A DNA stretch of 64,000 nucleotides from Schizophyllum amplum (taxonomy: Eukaryota > Basidiomycota > Agaricomycetes > Agaricales > Schizophyllaceae): contig VDMD01000001.1 of the NCBI GenBank assembly GCA_007026445.1, positions 434,001 to 498,000 of the forward strand, written 5' to 3'. The position numbers and the translations under genes were made by a program. The notes under the pieces are model-generated. The model did no database searches. It worked only from the letters and a program-made list of their open reading frames with translations, and was not told the origin of the DNA. Positions 22,339 through 32,884 of this stretch are shown here, piece by piece. Each line of letters starts with the position of its first letter. The first letter of the stretch is position 1.

Positions 22339-23557
22339 TCACTCCGAATACCTGTCCTCCTCGTACAATGCGGGCTTCAGCGCTTCCATCATCCCAGACA
22401 CCTTCTCGTAGACGGCAAACACAACCGCTTGGCCAGGCGCTACGCGCAGCACTCGCGGGGTGATGCCCTTGTAGAACGAGCGCACGCCCTCCTGCTTCCA
22501 CATGTCCGAGCCGATGAACATGATACGCTGCAGAGCAGTCGTGTTCGGCATCGCGGGGGCCCTCTGCAGGCCTATTGCAGTAATTAGCATGGTGCGCCCA
22601 CGGACGAAGAGCTCGGCTACGTACGCGTCTTGATGGTGTCGATAGGCGCATTGGAGAACGGGCCCATCGCGCCTGAGATCAGGCCAATGATCATGTGTTG
22701 GTACGAAGGCAGTTCAGGAAGGTCTGGCTGGTATTTATGCGCCAGCTTCTTGATCTCCTGGTACGCGGTGAAGTTCGCGCCTGGGTCATGTCAGACGAAT
22801 GTTCTGACAATCCGTCGCCTGACCACGCACCCTGATTTGTCGCCTGCCGCAGTGCGGTGAGGGAGACGCCGCGATATAGTGCGCTGAAGCCCTCTTCGCG
22901 GACGATGGTGTACACCGCATGACCTGCATTACGGTATCTGGGCTGTTCTAGCGGGTCTGCAAGCGAGTGCATCTGGGCTTGTAGCCGAATCTTGACGACT
23001 TCCATTGGAGTGACCACCGCGACGGCTTCTGACGTTCCCGCGCCAAGACCAGCTGCAGTCTCGGAGTTAGCTGGCTCATGCAGATGACAGAGAGTAGCCA
23101 CCCGCACCGATGAAGATGTTCCCCACGCTAGTCTTCCCAGTCTCCTTGTCTGCTAACCACCCCTTGTAGGTCTCGAAGCTCGCAAACCGTATGGCCATCT
23201 TGGGAACGATGCCGGACAGCACGGCGCCCAAGCCTTTGTACAATGCCAGGGGTGTCTCACGTTTAACAATGTATGCGCCAGTGGCGAAGAAACCTCTCGG
23301 CTTTGTCTGGAGAAGCTCTGAGTATACGTGTTCTTCTCAAAGGCGCGTCAACGTACCCCAGGTGCGCGTCCTGATCTCGAGAGCTGCATTCGCACTTTGA
23401 TGGTATCGAGTGGCTGACATGCGAGCTGGGACACTTCCTCAGTGCGATGAGGGTTACTAGTGGCGAAAGTACGCACCGCTTCGCAAGCGCCCGCGAGACC
23501 TCCCGCCGTGATGTGCACCGCAAACGCAACGGGTTTCTTGGTGTCGGATCTCGACAT
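22339..23557 (-). CDS. SFC1: Mitochondrial succinate/fumarate carrier (Sfc1/Acr1 type)
   Basis: Six exons 23477-23557, 23357-23425, 23102-23306, 22831-23052, 22625-22780, 22339-22571 give 321 residues, the normal carrier size. Three carrier repeats are visible by their signatures CQPLDTIKVRMQ, VTPMEVVKIRLQAQ and NAPIDTIKTRLQ. The flanking sequences (RETPLALYKGLGAVLSGIVP, GVSLTALRQATNQG, GLISGAMGPFSNAPIDT) are those of the Sfc1/Acr1 subgroup rather than citrate or ornithine carriers. This inner-membrane antiporter brings cytosolic succinate from the glyoxylate cycle into mitochondria in exchange for fumarate, needed for gluconeogenesis from C2 compounds. The start Met lies directly before the first helix, and there is no presequence, as usual. 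Confidence 0.92.
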
Positions 23558-24540
23558 GGCGTCTGAACGAAAGGAAACGACGGGCTACAGGGGAACGTGC
23601 GTGAAGACAGCCAGGACAGACAAGGGAGCAGGGGAGGGCGAACAGGAAAGCGGCCCTCGCCAAGCGAGACATGTTATATGCATCGCAGACCAGCTGATCG
23701 TGTCCGCGCCCCAGCAGTCTGACATGTGAATACCCTGCAGAAGGCGGGCGCGCGAGTCACGACGGGCTCCTGAATGACATCGCGGACGGAGGCGCGTATC
23801 CACGCGCGCCGCGACAAGGGGACGAGGCGGTCACCGGCCTCCCGCCCGGCGACGTTAGAGCGGAGGCAGACACTCGCGTCTGATTCCGGTCGGAAGACCG
23901 AAGATGGATATTCACGGGGAGCGCGGAGGCGCCGCAGCCAAGGCGGGGGCGTCGGAGTCACGAGAGCAGGAGCTGAGCAGGAGCAGGAAGACCAGATCCA
24001 CATCAAGGAGAGGGCGAGCACCATCGCCTGGGTCATCGTCCCAGCGTGCCGAATGTTGGCGAGGGCGGAGTATCCTGGACGCGGTCGCGGCAGGCTTTGG
24101 GGGAGCAGCGACGGCAGCGATGTTATAGCTTCTCCACAACTGAATGGTCCCTGGGGAAGATGAGGCGCCCCGCAGCGGGGCTCCGCAGTCAAGAAAGTTT
24201 GAACACTGGCGTGGACGGCGTTGACAAGAAAATGGACGTTGGACAGCTCATTACCTAAGTTACTGAGTAGGTTCCCGCTACACTTGAGCATCACTTCGGT
24301 TCTCAGAGGATACACCTTCGCCTTGCCTTCGCCCAGCCTTCGCCCATCCTTCGCCGCGATCTCGCGGTTGTTCTGTCGATTTGGACAAGAAGATGTGCGC
24401 CGGCTCCTGCCGAGGAATCGTGACGATTGTCACATATTATCACCGAATCCCTGAATAGGAAGTCTTTGTCTTCTTCAACTTGGTCTTAACTCTCCTCTCA
24501 TTTACCATTTACCTAGTTCAACTGGCACCAGAACGCGAAG
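23558..24540. other. Divergent intergenic region, 983 bases
   Basis: Between the minus-strand carrier and the plus-strand homeodomain-like gene. A 213-codon frame exists on the minus strand but has no domain and biased composition; I see no convincing gene. Confidence 0.45.
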
Positions 24541-25517
24541 ATGAGCGCGAAAAGTACTGTACCACCAGATAAAGAGAAGAAAGTCAAGAGGACCATTGCG
24601 TACAATGGCTCGTTACACCTCAAAGGCACGTAGTGGGATACATGCTACGACTTGCCACTGATCTCTCTCTTTGCACGAATGCTCTATCAGATTTCTTCGA
24701 TAACGTAACCCATAATCCCTCGCCTGACCAGCTGCAGGAACTTATGGAGGAGTTGCACGTATGTAACACGACTGCACGAACACATACACGGGAGCACTCA
24801 TGCCTACCTTGAACAGGGCATGCCGGGTAACGAAGCCTGTACACTGAAAACTATTACGGAATGGTTCAAGCGTACTGGATATCAGCATCGCAAGGAAGAA
24901 AGGCAGAAAGAACGTCAGGAGGAAACGCTCGGGCAGGCCCGAAGCTCATCTCGTGGGTTTCTTCCCTTTGCATCCCTACAGCCCTTATGTTCAGCGTTGA
25001 TCATACGTCCGTAGGATATCCAAGTCTGACCGATGATCACGTCAAGACGATCAATGCACTGTTCTCCTTCCATAAGGATGCCCCAGACGTCGTCGTTCAG
25101 TCATGGGCGCTTGTTTGTCCTGGAGCCAGCCTTGCAGACGTGCAGCGCTGGGTACAGGATCAGCGCGCTCGCGATCAGGGAACACCTGACACTCCTGTGG
25201 AAGGGCCTCCTAGCCCTCCGCGACAGAAACTGTCTATTCGTCTCCCTCCATTGGTCTCGAGCGTGCAGCAGCGTCCGCCGGTGAGTTTGACGATCTAGGA
25301 CTTTCTCTACTAGTTACTCATCTGGCATACACAGCCTCCGCTCCCTCGCTTTCGCGATATCCTGGCCGAAGCTCTGTCTACCAAGGTGGAAGACACTTCC
25401 AAGCCGCCTCGGAGCATGAATGAATGGAACGAGAAATTCGCTCCGTATGACGCGATGCTCAGCAAGTTCGAAGATCGTCTAAAGACGGCGCGCTTCGCTG
25501 ACGATCGTCACCAATGA
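24541..25517 (+). CDS. Homeodomain-like protein, putative
   Basis: Five exons 24541-24625, 24691-24758, 24817-24952, 25015-25280, 25335-25517 give 245 residues. Residues about 29-85 contain a helix set ending in CTLKTITEWFKRTGYQHRKEE, resembling a divergent homeodomain recognition helix (WF plus basic tail). Residues about 98-148 form a second similar unit (LTDDHVKTINALFSFHKD then ADVQRWVQDQRARD). The C-terminal half is Pro-rich, then helical. No other domain is seen. A DNA-binding role is an inference from these helices. The first intron only keeps frame if it uses a GC donor (24626-24690). Divergent from the carrier gene across a 1 kb gap. Confidence 0.6.
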
Positions 25518-25819
25518 CCATGGTGAGATATAGTCGGTTGTTCTTCGTGAACAGGCATGCTCACGCACCTGTAAGAGTGCAAACATATCAGCCCCGAACC
25601 CTTAGGCTAGGAGCCCACTTTTGTGCTTCGTCTCGGACCTCCATCCTGCTTTCGATGTTTTCGATGTTGACATACCCACGCATACATAATTCATGACAGT
25701 TACTCTTGAAGTACAACATATAAGAACGCATGCAAGATTAACGTAGATCATAGGTGAGTATAAAGTACATATGAGGCAAGCCGTAGCCCTGCCATCAGGA
25801 AAACAACAATCTAGCATAG

Positions 25820-28800
25820 CTACGTTCGCCACTCGGCGAAGTGGTCGTAGTCGCGTGTCACCAAGCTGATCATATATTCAGACACCGTCCCACCCTCCTC
25901 TTCCTCCTCGCCTACTTCACCGACAGCCGCCGCCGCCATCTGCGCGGCGCGTTCCGCCTTCAGCGTCTCGTCCTCGAAATCGGCCAGATCCGCGTCGTCC
26001 ATGTCGATCGCCTCGCGGGTCGCCACAGCGGCTGCATGGGCATCTTCCCTATCCTCCACCTCCCCGAGCGCTGTGGTCAGCGCTTGGTCGTCCTCGATGA
26101 GCCGCCGCCAGTCGAATTCACCCCGCTGGATGACAAGATTGTCGAGGGAGCGCTTCTGGTTGGCCTTGCGCAACATCGCCTCTTCGACGGTGTACTGTGA
26201 GACGAAACGGTAGATGTGGACGTCGCGCATCTGGCCGATACGATGCGCCCTGGTGGCGAGGTGAGGCAACTCGTACATACGCCAAAGAATATGCATACCT
26301 GTCCTCGCACTGACGATCCATCTGCGGGTTGAAATCACTATCATAGAAGACAACAGTGTCGGCGCCGGTGAGACTGGACGTCGTCAGTCCGGTGGCTCAA
26401 CTGCAGATCAGGCATATCACTCACTTGATCCCAACACCGCCCGACCGCGATGAGGCGATGAAGCAGAACACCCGGTCGTCCACGTTGAAACGCTCAGTCA
26501 CATACTGCCGATCCTCGATTTTCGTCGCGCCGTCCAAGCGAAGATAGAGATAACCGTGGAAGTTGAGGAATATCTCCAGGATGTCCAAGATGCGCGTCAT
26601 CTGCGTGAAGATCAAGACGCGATGTCCGCCCGCCTTCTTCTCCCGAAGAAGATCAGCTAGGTGCTGCAGCTTGCCGCAATCGAACTGGAGCAGTGACGGA
26701 TCCGGGAACGCGACCTGGAGCTTCACTGCAGGCTGGTGCAGAAGCGCATCGAAGGATTGAGGAAGCCTCTGAATCGATGATTCGTGGCCAGCCAGTGTGA
26801 TGGACGGCATGTCGCGTGCGACGACCGGGGGCGTAGCGAAGGCGAACTTGTCAATCACATCCCTCATCGCGTCCGCGCGTTCCGCATAAGAGAGGATAGC
26901 CGAATGCGTGGGCCGCGAGCGATGCCAGTGTTCGAACCGCAAGTCGAGAGCGGACCAAGGGCGAAGGGCGTACGTGCACTGCCGAATAACGCGTAGAACT
27001 TCAGAACCGATGAGGGGTACAGCATCGCAGCGCATGCGGTTGACATAGCCCAGATGTCGACGACGTTCTACACCTGCGACCTGCTCCTGGTACGACTTCC
27101 ATGCTCGGAAACCAGCAATCGTTCGCAGATCCTTTGGTGGTGGCTCTCCCAGTACGTTCGACGTGTACCGAAGTTGCGGTGAGTAGTCTAGCCGCCGCGT
27201 CTCCACTGCGGCTAGGCATGGCTTCTCCTGGTGGTCGACGAAGCGAAGTCCAAGCAGATCGAGATTGACGTGCTCATCCTCCTCCAGGCACAGCCGGCGA
27301 CGGACGAGCAGCTCCTTGACCTCGTATCCGGCGATTGCAGAGCGCGACATCGCAAACGAGGTCACGATAGGTCGCTCTTCGAACAAGTCGGGGTGATTGC
27401 AGACCTTACGAAGCTGCATGAGGATGTTCGCAATCTTCTGGTATACGCCGGACTGCAACTGCTCCTGGGTCTGCGCGCGGGACATGAACTCGTCGTAGAG
27501 AAAGCGTTGTCGCTTGGAGAGAGGACAAAGCAGCAGGTGCTCGTGCTTCCGAGGTAGTTGTCTCTCGACTTGGTTCTTGAGTCGCCGCAGTAGAACGGTC
27601 CGCAGGATCTTGTGCAACTTTTCGACCCGCTGCAACGTCTCCTCGTCGTCTTGGCTTCCCATTTCAATCGCCTTCTCTAAAGGATCTGAGCAGACGAGGT
27701 CAGACTCCGATATCGCATCTCGTGAAGTCTACGCACTGGAGAACCAATCACCGAACTCTTTCTGCGTCGCAAATTCCGAACCCGCCTTCAGAAACTGCAG
27801 CAGTGACCATAGCTCGGTGAGGTTGTTCTGCAGAGGCGTGCCTGTAAGCAGCAGCCGGCGGAAGCTCTTGAAGAGGAGCAGGACGTTCCACCGCTGAGAC
27901 TTGAAGTTCTTGATCATGTGCGCCTCGTCGAGGATCATGTAGTACCACGACCGCCGCTTGAAGACGGACACGTCCCTAGTGGCGAGAGTGTACGAGGTGA
28001 TGCAGACGTTGAAGTGGTGTTTGTCGCTCCAGCCTTTGCGTAGCTCGCGCCGTCTCATGGTGTTGCCATGGTAGCTCAGCACCTTGAATCCGGGTAGGAA
28101 CTTCTTAAACTCCATCTCCCAGTTGAGTATGACACTGGTTGGGACGATCTAGTAGCTATTAGAAATGGCATGAATCCCAGGCGTGAATACTCACGATGAG
28201 ATGCGGGCCCCAGATACCGCGGTCGCACGCTAGGTGAGCAAGCAAAGCAATCGTCTGTATCGTCTTGCTGAAACAAACGTCGGTTCATCAACGCCTCTAA
28301 CGAAAGGTGAGCACGTACCCGAGACCCATCTCATCCGCCAAGATTCCGTTCTGGTTTGTCGTGTGCAGGTGGGCGAGCCACTCGAGGCCGTCTTGCTGAT
28401 AGGGACGCAGCACGCCCCGTAGCAGCAACGGCGACATGACCTTCTGCTTGGGATCCCAATGCACAGGGGCCACAGCGTAGGGCTCAAGATATTCGGGTAC
28501 TGTAGGCTCGTCCTCTGTACTTTTCGACCGCACAACAGGGTCATCATCGGAAGCCAGCTGGTGTTCCGACGAAAGGACGAGGTCATCGAACGGCAGACCC
28601 ATGTCGCCGGCCGCGGGAGCCAGCGCATCCTCCCAGCCAATCCTGGTGATCTGAGCGTCGCCCAGTGCCTCGGCTGACTTGCGATGAATGGACGTATCGA
28701 GGCCCTCAATTTCCATGTTGCGGCCCTCCGGATCCCAAGGGTGCAGGACGACCGATGTCGTAGATGGCGTTGGCGTGACAAAGTCGGCAGGCGTCGTTGG

Positions 28801-31013
28801 CTCCACGGAGGATTCTGAGAGCTGCGAGCTTGTCCGATCCAGCACTTGAACGGTTGTGTCGTTCACTGGAGACAAGCGGAAAAGTTGGGCGATGAACTCG
28901 TCTGACATAGACGATTGTGGCGACAAAGCGCGGCCATCTCCATCTTGGCCTGCAAGGTCGTCGTCGTCTTCTTCAAGTTCTGTAGGAACGTCCGTGTCCG
29001 TGAGAGCCTCTTCACTTAAGTTCCTTTCATCGTCGCTATCGCGCTCTTCCTGGTCGTCATCGTCGTCAGAATCTTCGGACCGTGATGAGGCGGTCGAAGG
29101 ACTCCGCGAGCGCGTGCGCCTGGTCAGAAGGCCCTGCTGGATATCCAGGATCTCCCCGGACTTGTCCAAGATTTCATCAAGATGTTTGCGGCCAACACGT
29201 ATCTCCTCGGCCTCCCGCTTCTGACGCTCCTGCTCTCGGACGTACTATGACCACATGAGGAACACATCATTCTTGAGTAAACCACGTACGCACCTTCACA
29301 GCCTCCTTCCACTGCCGGACTATCAACTTCATGGTCTCCTTCGCAAGCCGCTCGACGCGCTTCAGCTCGTCCTCACGCCGCTTCTCGTCACGCGCTGCTG
29401 TTGCCGTCCAATAGGTCTCTACGACCCCAGCGATGACCCCGGCTCCCTCCGCCGAGTCGATGCGACTGTCGTATGCCTTCTCGATCTCCTTCACGATGTG
29501 CGCCCAGACGTCGTCCGATACGGGAGCGGGACGGTCCTCGAGAGCATATTGTTTCGCACGCTCATATTCGTCCACAGGCAGCATCTTGCCCTCCTGACAC
29601 AGTCGGTGGTATTTCTCCAGCAGGACCGCATTGCGATGTGCAAGGTCCGTGACTGCATCGGGATGAATAAGTGCATCATCCCGCACCGAGAAGGAGGCAA
29701 AAAGATCGGGAAGGGAATTGTTGAAGCGCGCCGGAGCGGGGAGTTGCCACGGATGAGAAACATTGGGAAGCGGTCGCCGTACAATGAGGGTAAGACTCTT
29801 GGCATTTGCAAACTTAGACTTCTTCGCCGCAGGTGCCTCTTCAGCAGCGTCGGTCTCCTTGAATAATAGTCAGACGATCACAGTACGGTAAGGGACGTGC
29901 CACACATACCTGCCTCTTCCGCCCGCCGCGTGTGTTCCTGGCAGGTGTCGACGCGAGAATATTCGTGTCTTCGGCTTGTCGTGTCTGTCGCTGCTTCCCG
30001 GTTGGAGTCGCGGCATCCATACCGTTCGAGGCTGCTGGAGCCTTCCTTCGATTAGTTGGTGTTGCAAGCACGGAAACCTTCTCAGGAGAGGGGGTGGGGG
30101 ACTCCGATTCCTCTGAGGACGCGGAGCTGATCTTGCGCCGCTTTCGTGGAAGCGCATTCCTCGACGCTTTGTATATGGTCACTGTGTCATCGTCTGGCGG
30201 TTTCGTTGGCGGAGGGGGCATAGAGCGAGCATTGGCCGCCGCACGCGACTTAGAATCGGCGCGCGAATGATATTGGGGCCTGCCACTTGTTCTGGGTGCC
30301 GATGAAGATGCAGCTGACGGCCTCCTGGATTCCTCTGGTGTGTCTCTGGCCTTCCCCTTCGCCTTGGCAGACGGCGAGGGCAAGGGTACAGCGCGGGCTT
30401 TGCCCTTATTCACGACGACGGGGGCGGACGCAGAAGCATGATTCTTGTCTTGCGTCCGAGGCGGAGCCATTCCCTTCTGATTCGCGATGGGGGGACGTGG
30501 TGTGGATGGTACAGTGCGCATCATCTGCGCATCTTGTACATGCGACTTTCGCGTTCGTCGTGAGGGGCCTGCTTCGTTGTTATGCAACACATGTCCTTTC
30601 TCGATTTGGTACTGCTCGACAATTAGTCCTTCGAACTGGTTGAACGACGCGAACACGCACCATTTGGAAAACCTCGCTGTTATCCTGCTTTGCTTTCTGT
30701 GGGCCATGTTGAGAGCTACCACCTGGTGAAGACAATCATGAAAGCTCACTTCAGGCTCGTATAGATGCATGAGACGGAACTTTTCCATGTGGAACATCTC
30801 TCTGACCTGAATAGCAATGAGTGCCTAGCGAGCTTGCAGGACCTCCACACGCACCAGGTCATCATGGCGGTCACGAATCTCTACGAGACGTGTCTGTCTG
30901 TCCGCTATGAGAGTGTCCCGAGCCTCCCCCACCCTCAGTTCTTCATCATCTTGTAGAACCACCGAGGAGCGTTTGCTCGCGTTCTTGCGCGGAGAGGACG
31001 TGCGGCGAGGCAT
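25820..31013 (-). CDS. SWR1: SWR1 chromatin-remodelling ATPase (H2A.Z exchange)
   Basis: Exons 30855-31013, 29910-30806 (possibly split by a 57-base in-frame intron at about 30693-30749), 29294-29857, 28319-29244, 28195-28267, 27737-28148, 26425-27685, 26299-26373, 25820-26249; about 1,580-1,600 residues. Order: basic N-terminus, Ser/Pro-rich linker, HSA helix ([19 protein letters not shown]), acidic region, Snf2 ATPase lobe 1 with Walker A GLGKTIQT split by an intron and LDEAHMIKN box, a long insertion of several hundred residues, then lobe 2 ([29 protein letters not shown]). HSA plus split ATPase and the SYTLATRD / [11 protein letters not shown] text identify SWR1. It replaces H2A with H2A.Z in nucleosomes as the motor of the SWR1 complex. 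Confidence 0.93.
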
Positions 31014-31861
31014 CGAGACAGTGGTAGACTTGTATCAGCGCGTGAGCAGTAATATTTTCCTCCGGGCATATGGGTGACAACTGCAGTCCCTTCGAAGGGA
31101 GTTTGGAGGAGTGGGGACGGCTGGTGAGGTGCGCGCCGCAAGCGCCTTTATGATGAGCAACTGTCCGATCTCAGCGGTTTCTGGACGGTTTCGGGTATTT
31201 CTTCCACAGGAAGGCAGTCTGGAGTGAAGTATTGGTGATTCTTGAGTAAGGAGACCCGAAGGAGGGCAGCAGAAGGCCGCAGGAGCCAAGATGGCTTGCA
31301 CCGGACATTCGTGAGGAATGATGAGTTTGACGACCACGTGTATACAGTAAAGGCGGACCGAACTTCCCAAATTCGGTCAAAGAGACGTTGAATTTCACTC
31401 CTTCCCGTCCTCACGCGCACGGTCCGAGGCAGAAATAAGAGGCAATATATGTCCCTACTCACAGCCTGAATCAGTGTAATCATGCGTACTCTATGCCCTA
31501 TCCCCCAGAGTCAGCAAGCGACTGTCTCGAGATTATCATTCACGGTATGATTTGGGAGGTGTAACAGTGGCATTGTTCAATCATAGATGGTAAGAGGCGG
31601 ATACATAAGGTTCTCTAGTGCTACACAGGGCTCTCATAGCTAAGTATACGTGGATGTCGAGTCCGGAAGTTGACGAGAAAGTACATGGAGGGCGTGGTAA
31701 GATAACGCATATGCTAGACCGAACCCAAGATGCTGCGAGAATAATGCAAGGAATAATTGTAACAGTACAGTAGCGTATGTGTTGAGGGTCGAGAGGTGAG
31801 GATGAGAAGCGGAGAGGCAATAAGTTAGGCGTAAACGAGTCAGACTGGAAGTGTTCGTTCT
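31014..31861. other. Intergenic, 848 bases
   Basis: SWR1 promoter and 3' flank of the GNAT gene. A minus-strand frame starting near 31485 could encode a small protein of up to about 110 residues, but it has no recognisable domain. Confidence 0.4.
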
Positions 31862-32884
31862 TCACCAGTGGCCGAGCTTGACCCTGCGCTGGTCAAGGCC
31901 AATCTCGATCCACGAGTCGACCCCATCGGCGGGAGCGCCGTTGAGGCCTAGGAAGCCTACGCGACGGTACACGCCCGCCGCCGCCGCGTTCTCATGTGCG
32001 ACGTACAGCACGACCTCCTCCTTGCCCTGCTCCAGGAGGAGGTAACGGCACACGCGGCGGACGAGCCGCTCCGCGCAGCCGAGCTTGCGCCAGTCCGGGT
32101 TGGTGTAAACCTTGGTGATGGCGGATACGGTGTCGGTGTTCCGCGTGAATGCGACGAGCGACGCGATGCCCTCCCTCCCGTCGGGCGCGCGCGCCGTGTG
32201 CACCCAGACCTGCCTGCTGGAGACGAGCACCCGCGCCTCGCGCATGGAGCCCGCGTTGTCGAGCGTGAAGGGGTCCGAGGTGGAGGCGAAGCCCTTGCAC
32301 AGCGCCGCTACCCGTGGGATATCGTCCACGGTGGCGGGACGCAAGTCGAAGTCGTATCCGTGGTGGCGAGTCGTGGGACAGTCGCGGAAGAGGCGTCGCG
32401 GGAGTCGGCTGAACATCGCGTGGTAGTAGGCCTCGGGCTCTGGCGCGATGCCCGTAAACTTCGTCCAAATGCTGATGAACATCTGGGCGACGGCGTCGAC
32501 CGCGAATACTGAGTATACACGTTGAGTCGAGACAGCCTTGTATAGTGCGTGCGCCATAGGATACAAGCGGGCGTAGAGCAGCTCGGGCCTGAGTGATGAG
32601 GCAGGCAAGGTCGTGAAGATGAAGATGGGATATGAGCCCATCGCACCCTCCGAGCAGGATAGTATGAAGTCCGGGACGAGACCGCCCCGTGTCATGACGC
32701 TGGATGTTATCCATGCCTGGCCAGGAGCGGCGGGGCGCCCCTTCTGCTCAGCGCGTCGCGTCTTCAGCGCCTGAGCGTAGATGATGTTGGAAGTGGCGGG
32801 GTTCGCCTCGAATACCCACCAGACTTCCTCTGGAATGGCCGAGGGCCGGGTGTAAGTCGAGACAATGGGGTCAATGGAAGGCAT
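31862..32884 (-). CDS. GNAT-family N-acetyltransferase
   Basis: Single exon, 340 residues from ATG at 32884. The N-terminal half (about residues 1-175) is alpha/beta with no clear signature; the C-terminal half from FDLRPATVDDIPRVAALCKG is a GNAT fold: beta strand VWVHTAR, then SAITKVYTNPDWRKLGCAERLV carrying the acetyl-CoA pyrophosphate loop (R/Q-x-x-G-x-A), and VLYVAHENAAAAGVYRRVGF, the standard last helix and strand. GNATs transfer acetyl from acetyl-CoA to amines; substrate unknown. The architecture resembles fungal FR47/two-lobed acetyltransferases of unknown role. No signal peptide or membrane segment. Confidence 0.82.
   Translation of the reverse strand: MPSIDPIVSTYTRPSAIPEEVWWVFEANPATSNIIYAQALKTRRAEQKGRPAAPGQAWITSSVMTRGGLVPDFILSCSEGAMGSYPIFIFTTLPASSLRPELLYARLYPMAHALYKAVSTQRVYSVFAVDAVAQMFISIWTKFTGIAPEPEAYYHAMFSRLPRRLFRDCPTTRHHGYDFDLRPATVDDIPRVAALCKGFASTSDPFTLDNAGSMREARVLVSSRQVWVHTARAPDGREGIASLVAFTRNTDTVSAITKVYTNPDWRKLGCAERLVRRVCRYLLLEQGKEEVVLYVAHENAAAAGVYRRVGFLGLNGAPADGVDSWIEIGLDQRRVKLGHW

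Noticed and set aside
23674..24315. 213-codon minus-strand frame as a gene
   Set aside because: Composition is patchy, no domain or splice support, and it fills a divergent promoter region.
25820..31013. INO80 as identity of the Snf2 ATPase
   Set aside because: The HSA region, the [15 protein letters not shown] and [15 protein letters not shown] text, and the position of the insertion fit SWR1; INO80-specific blocks were not seen.
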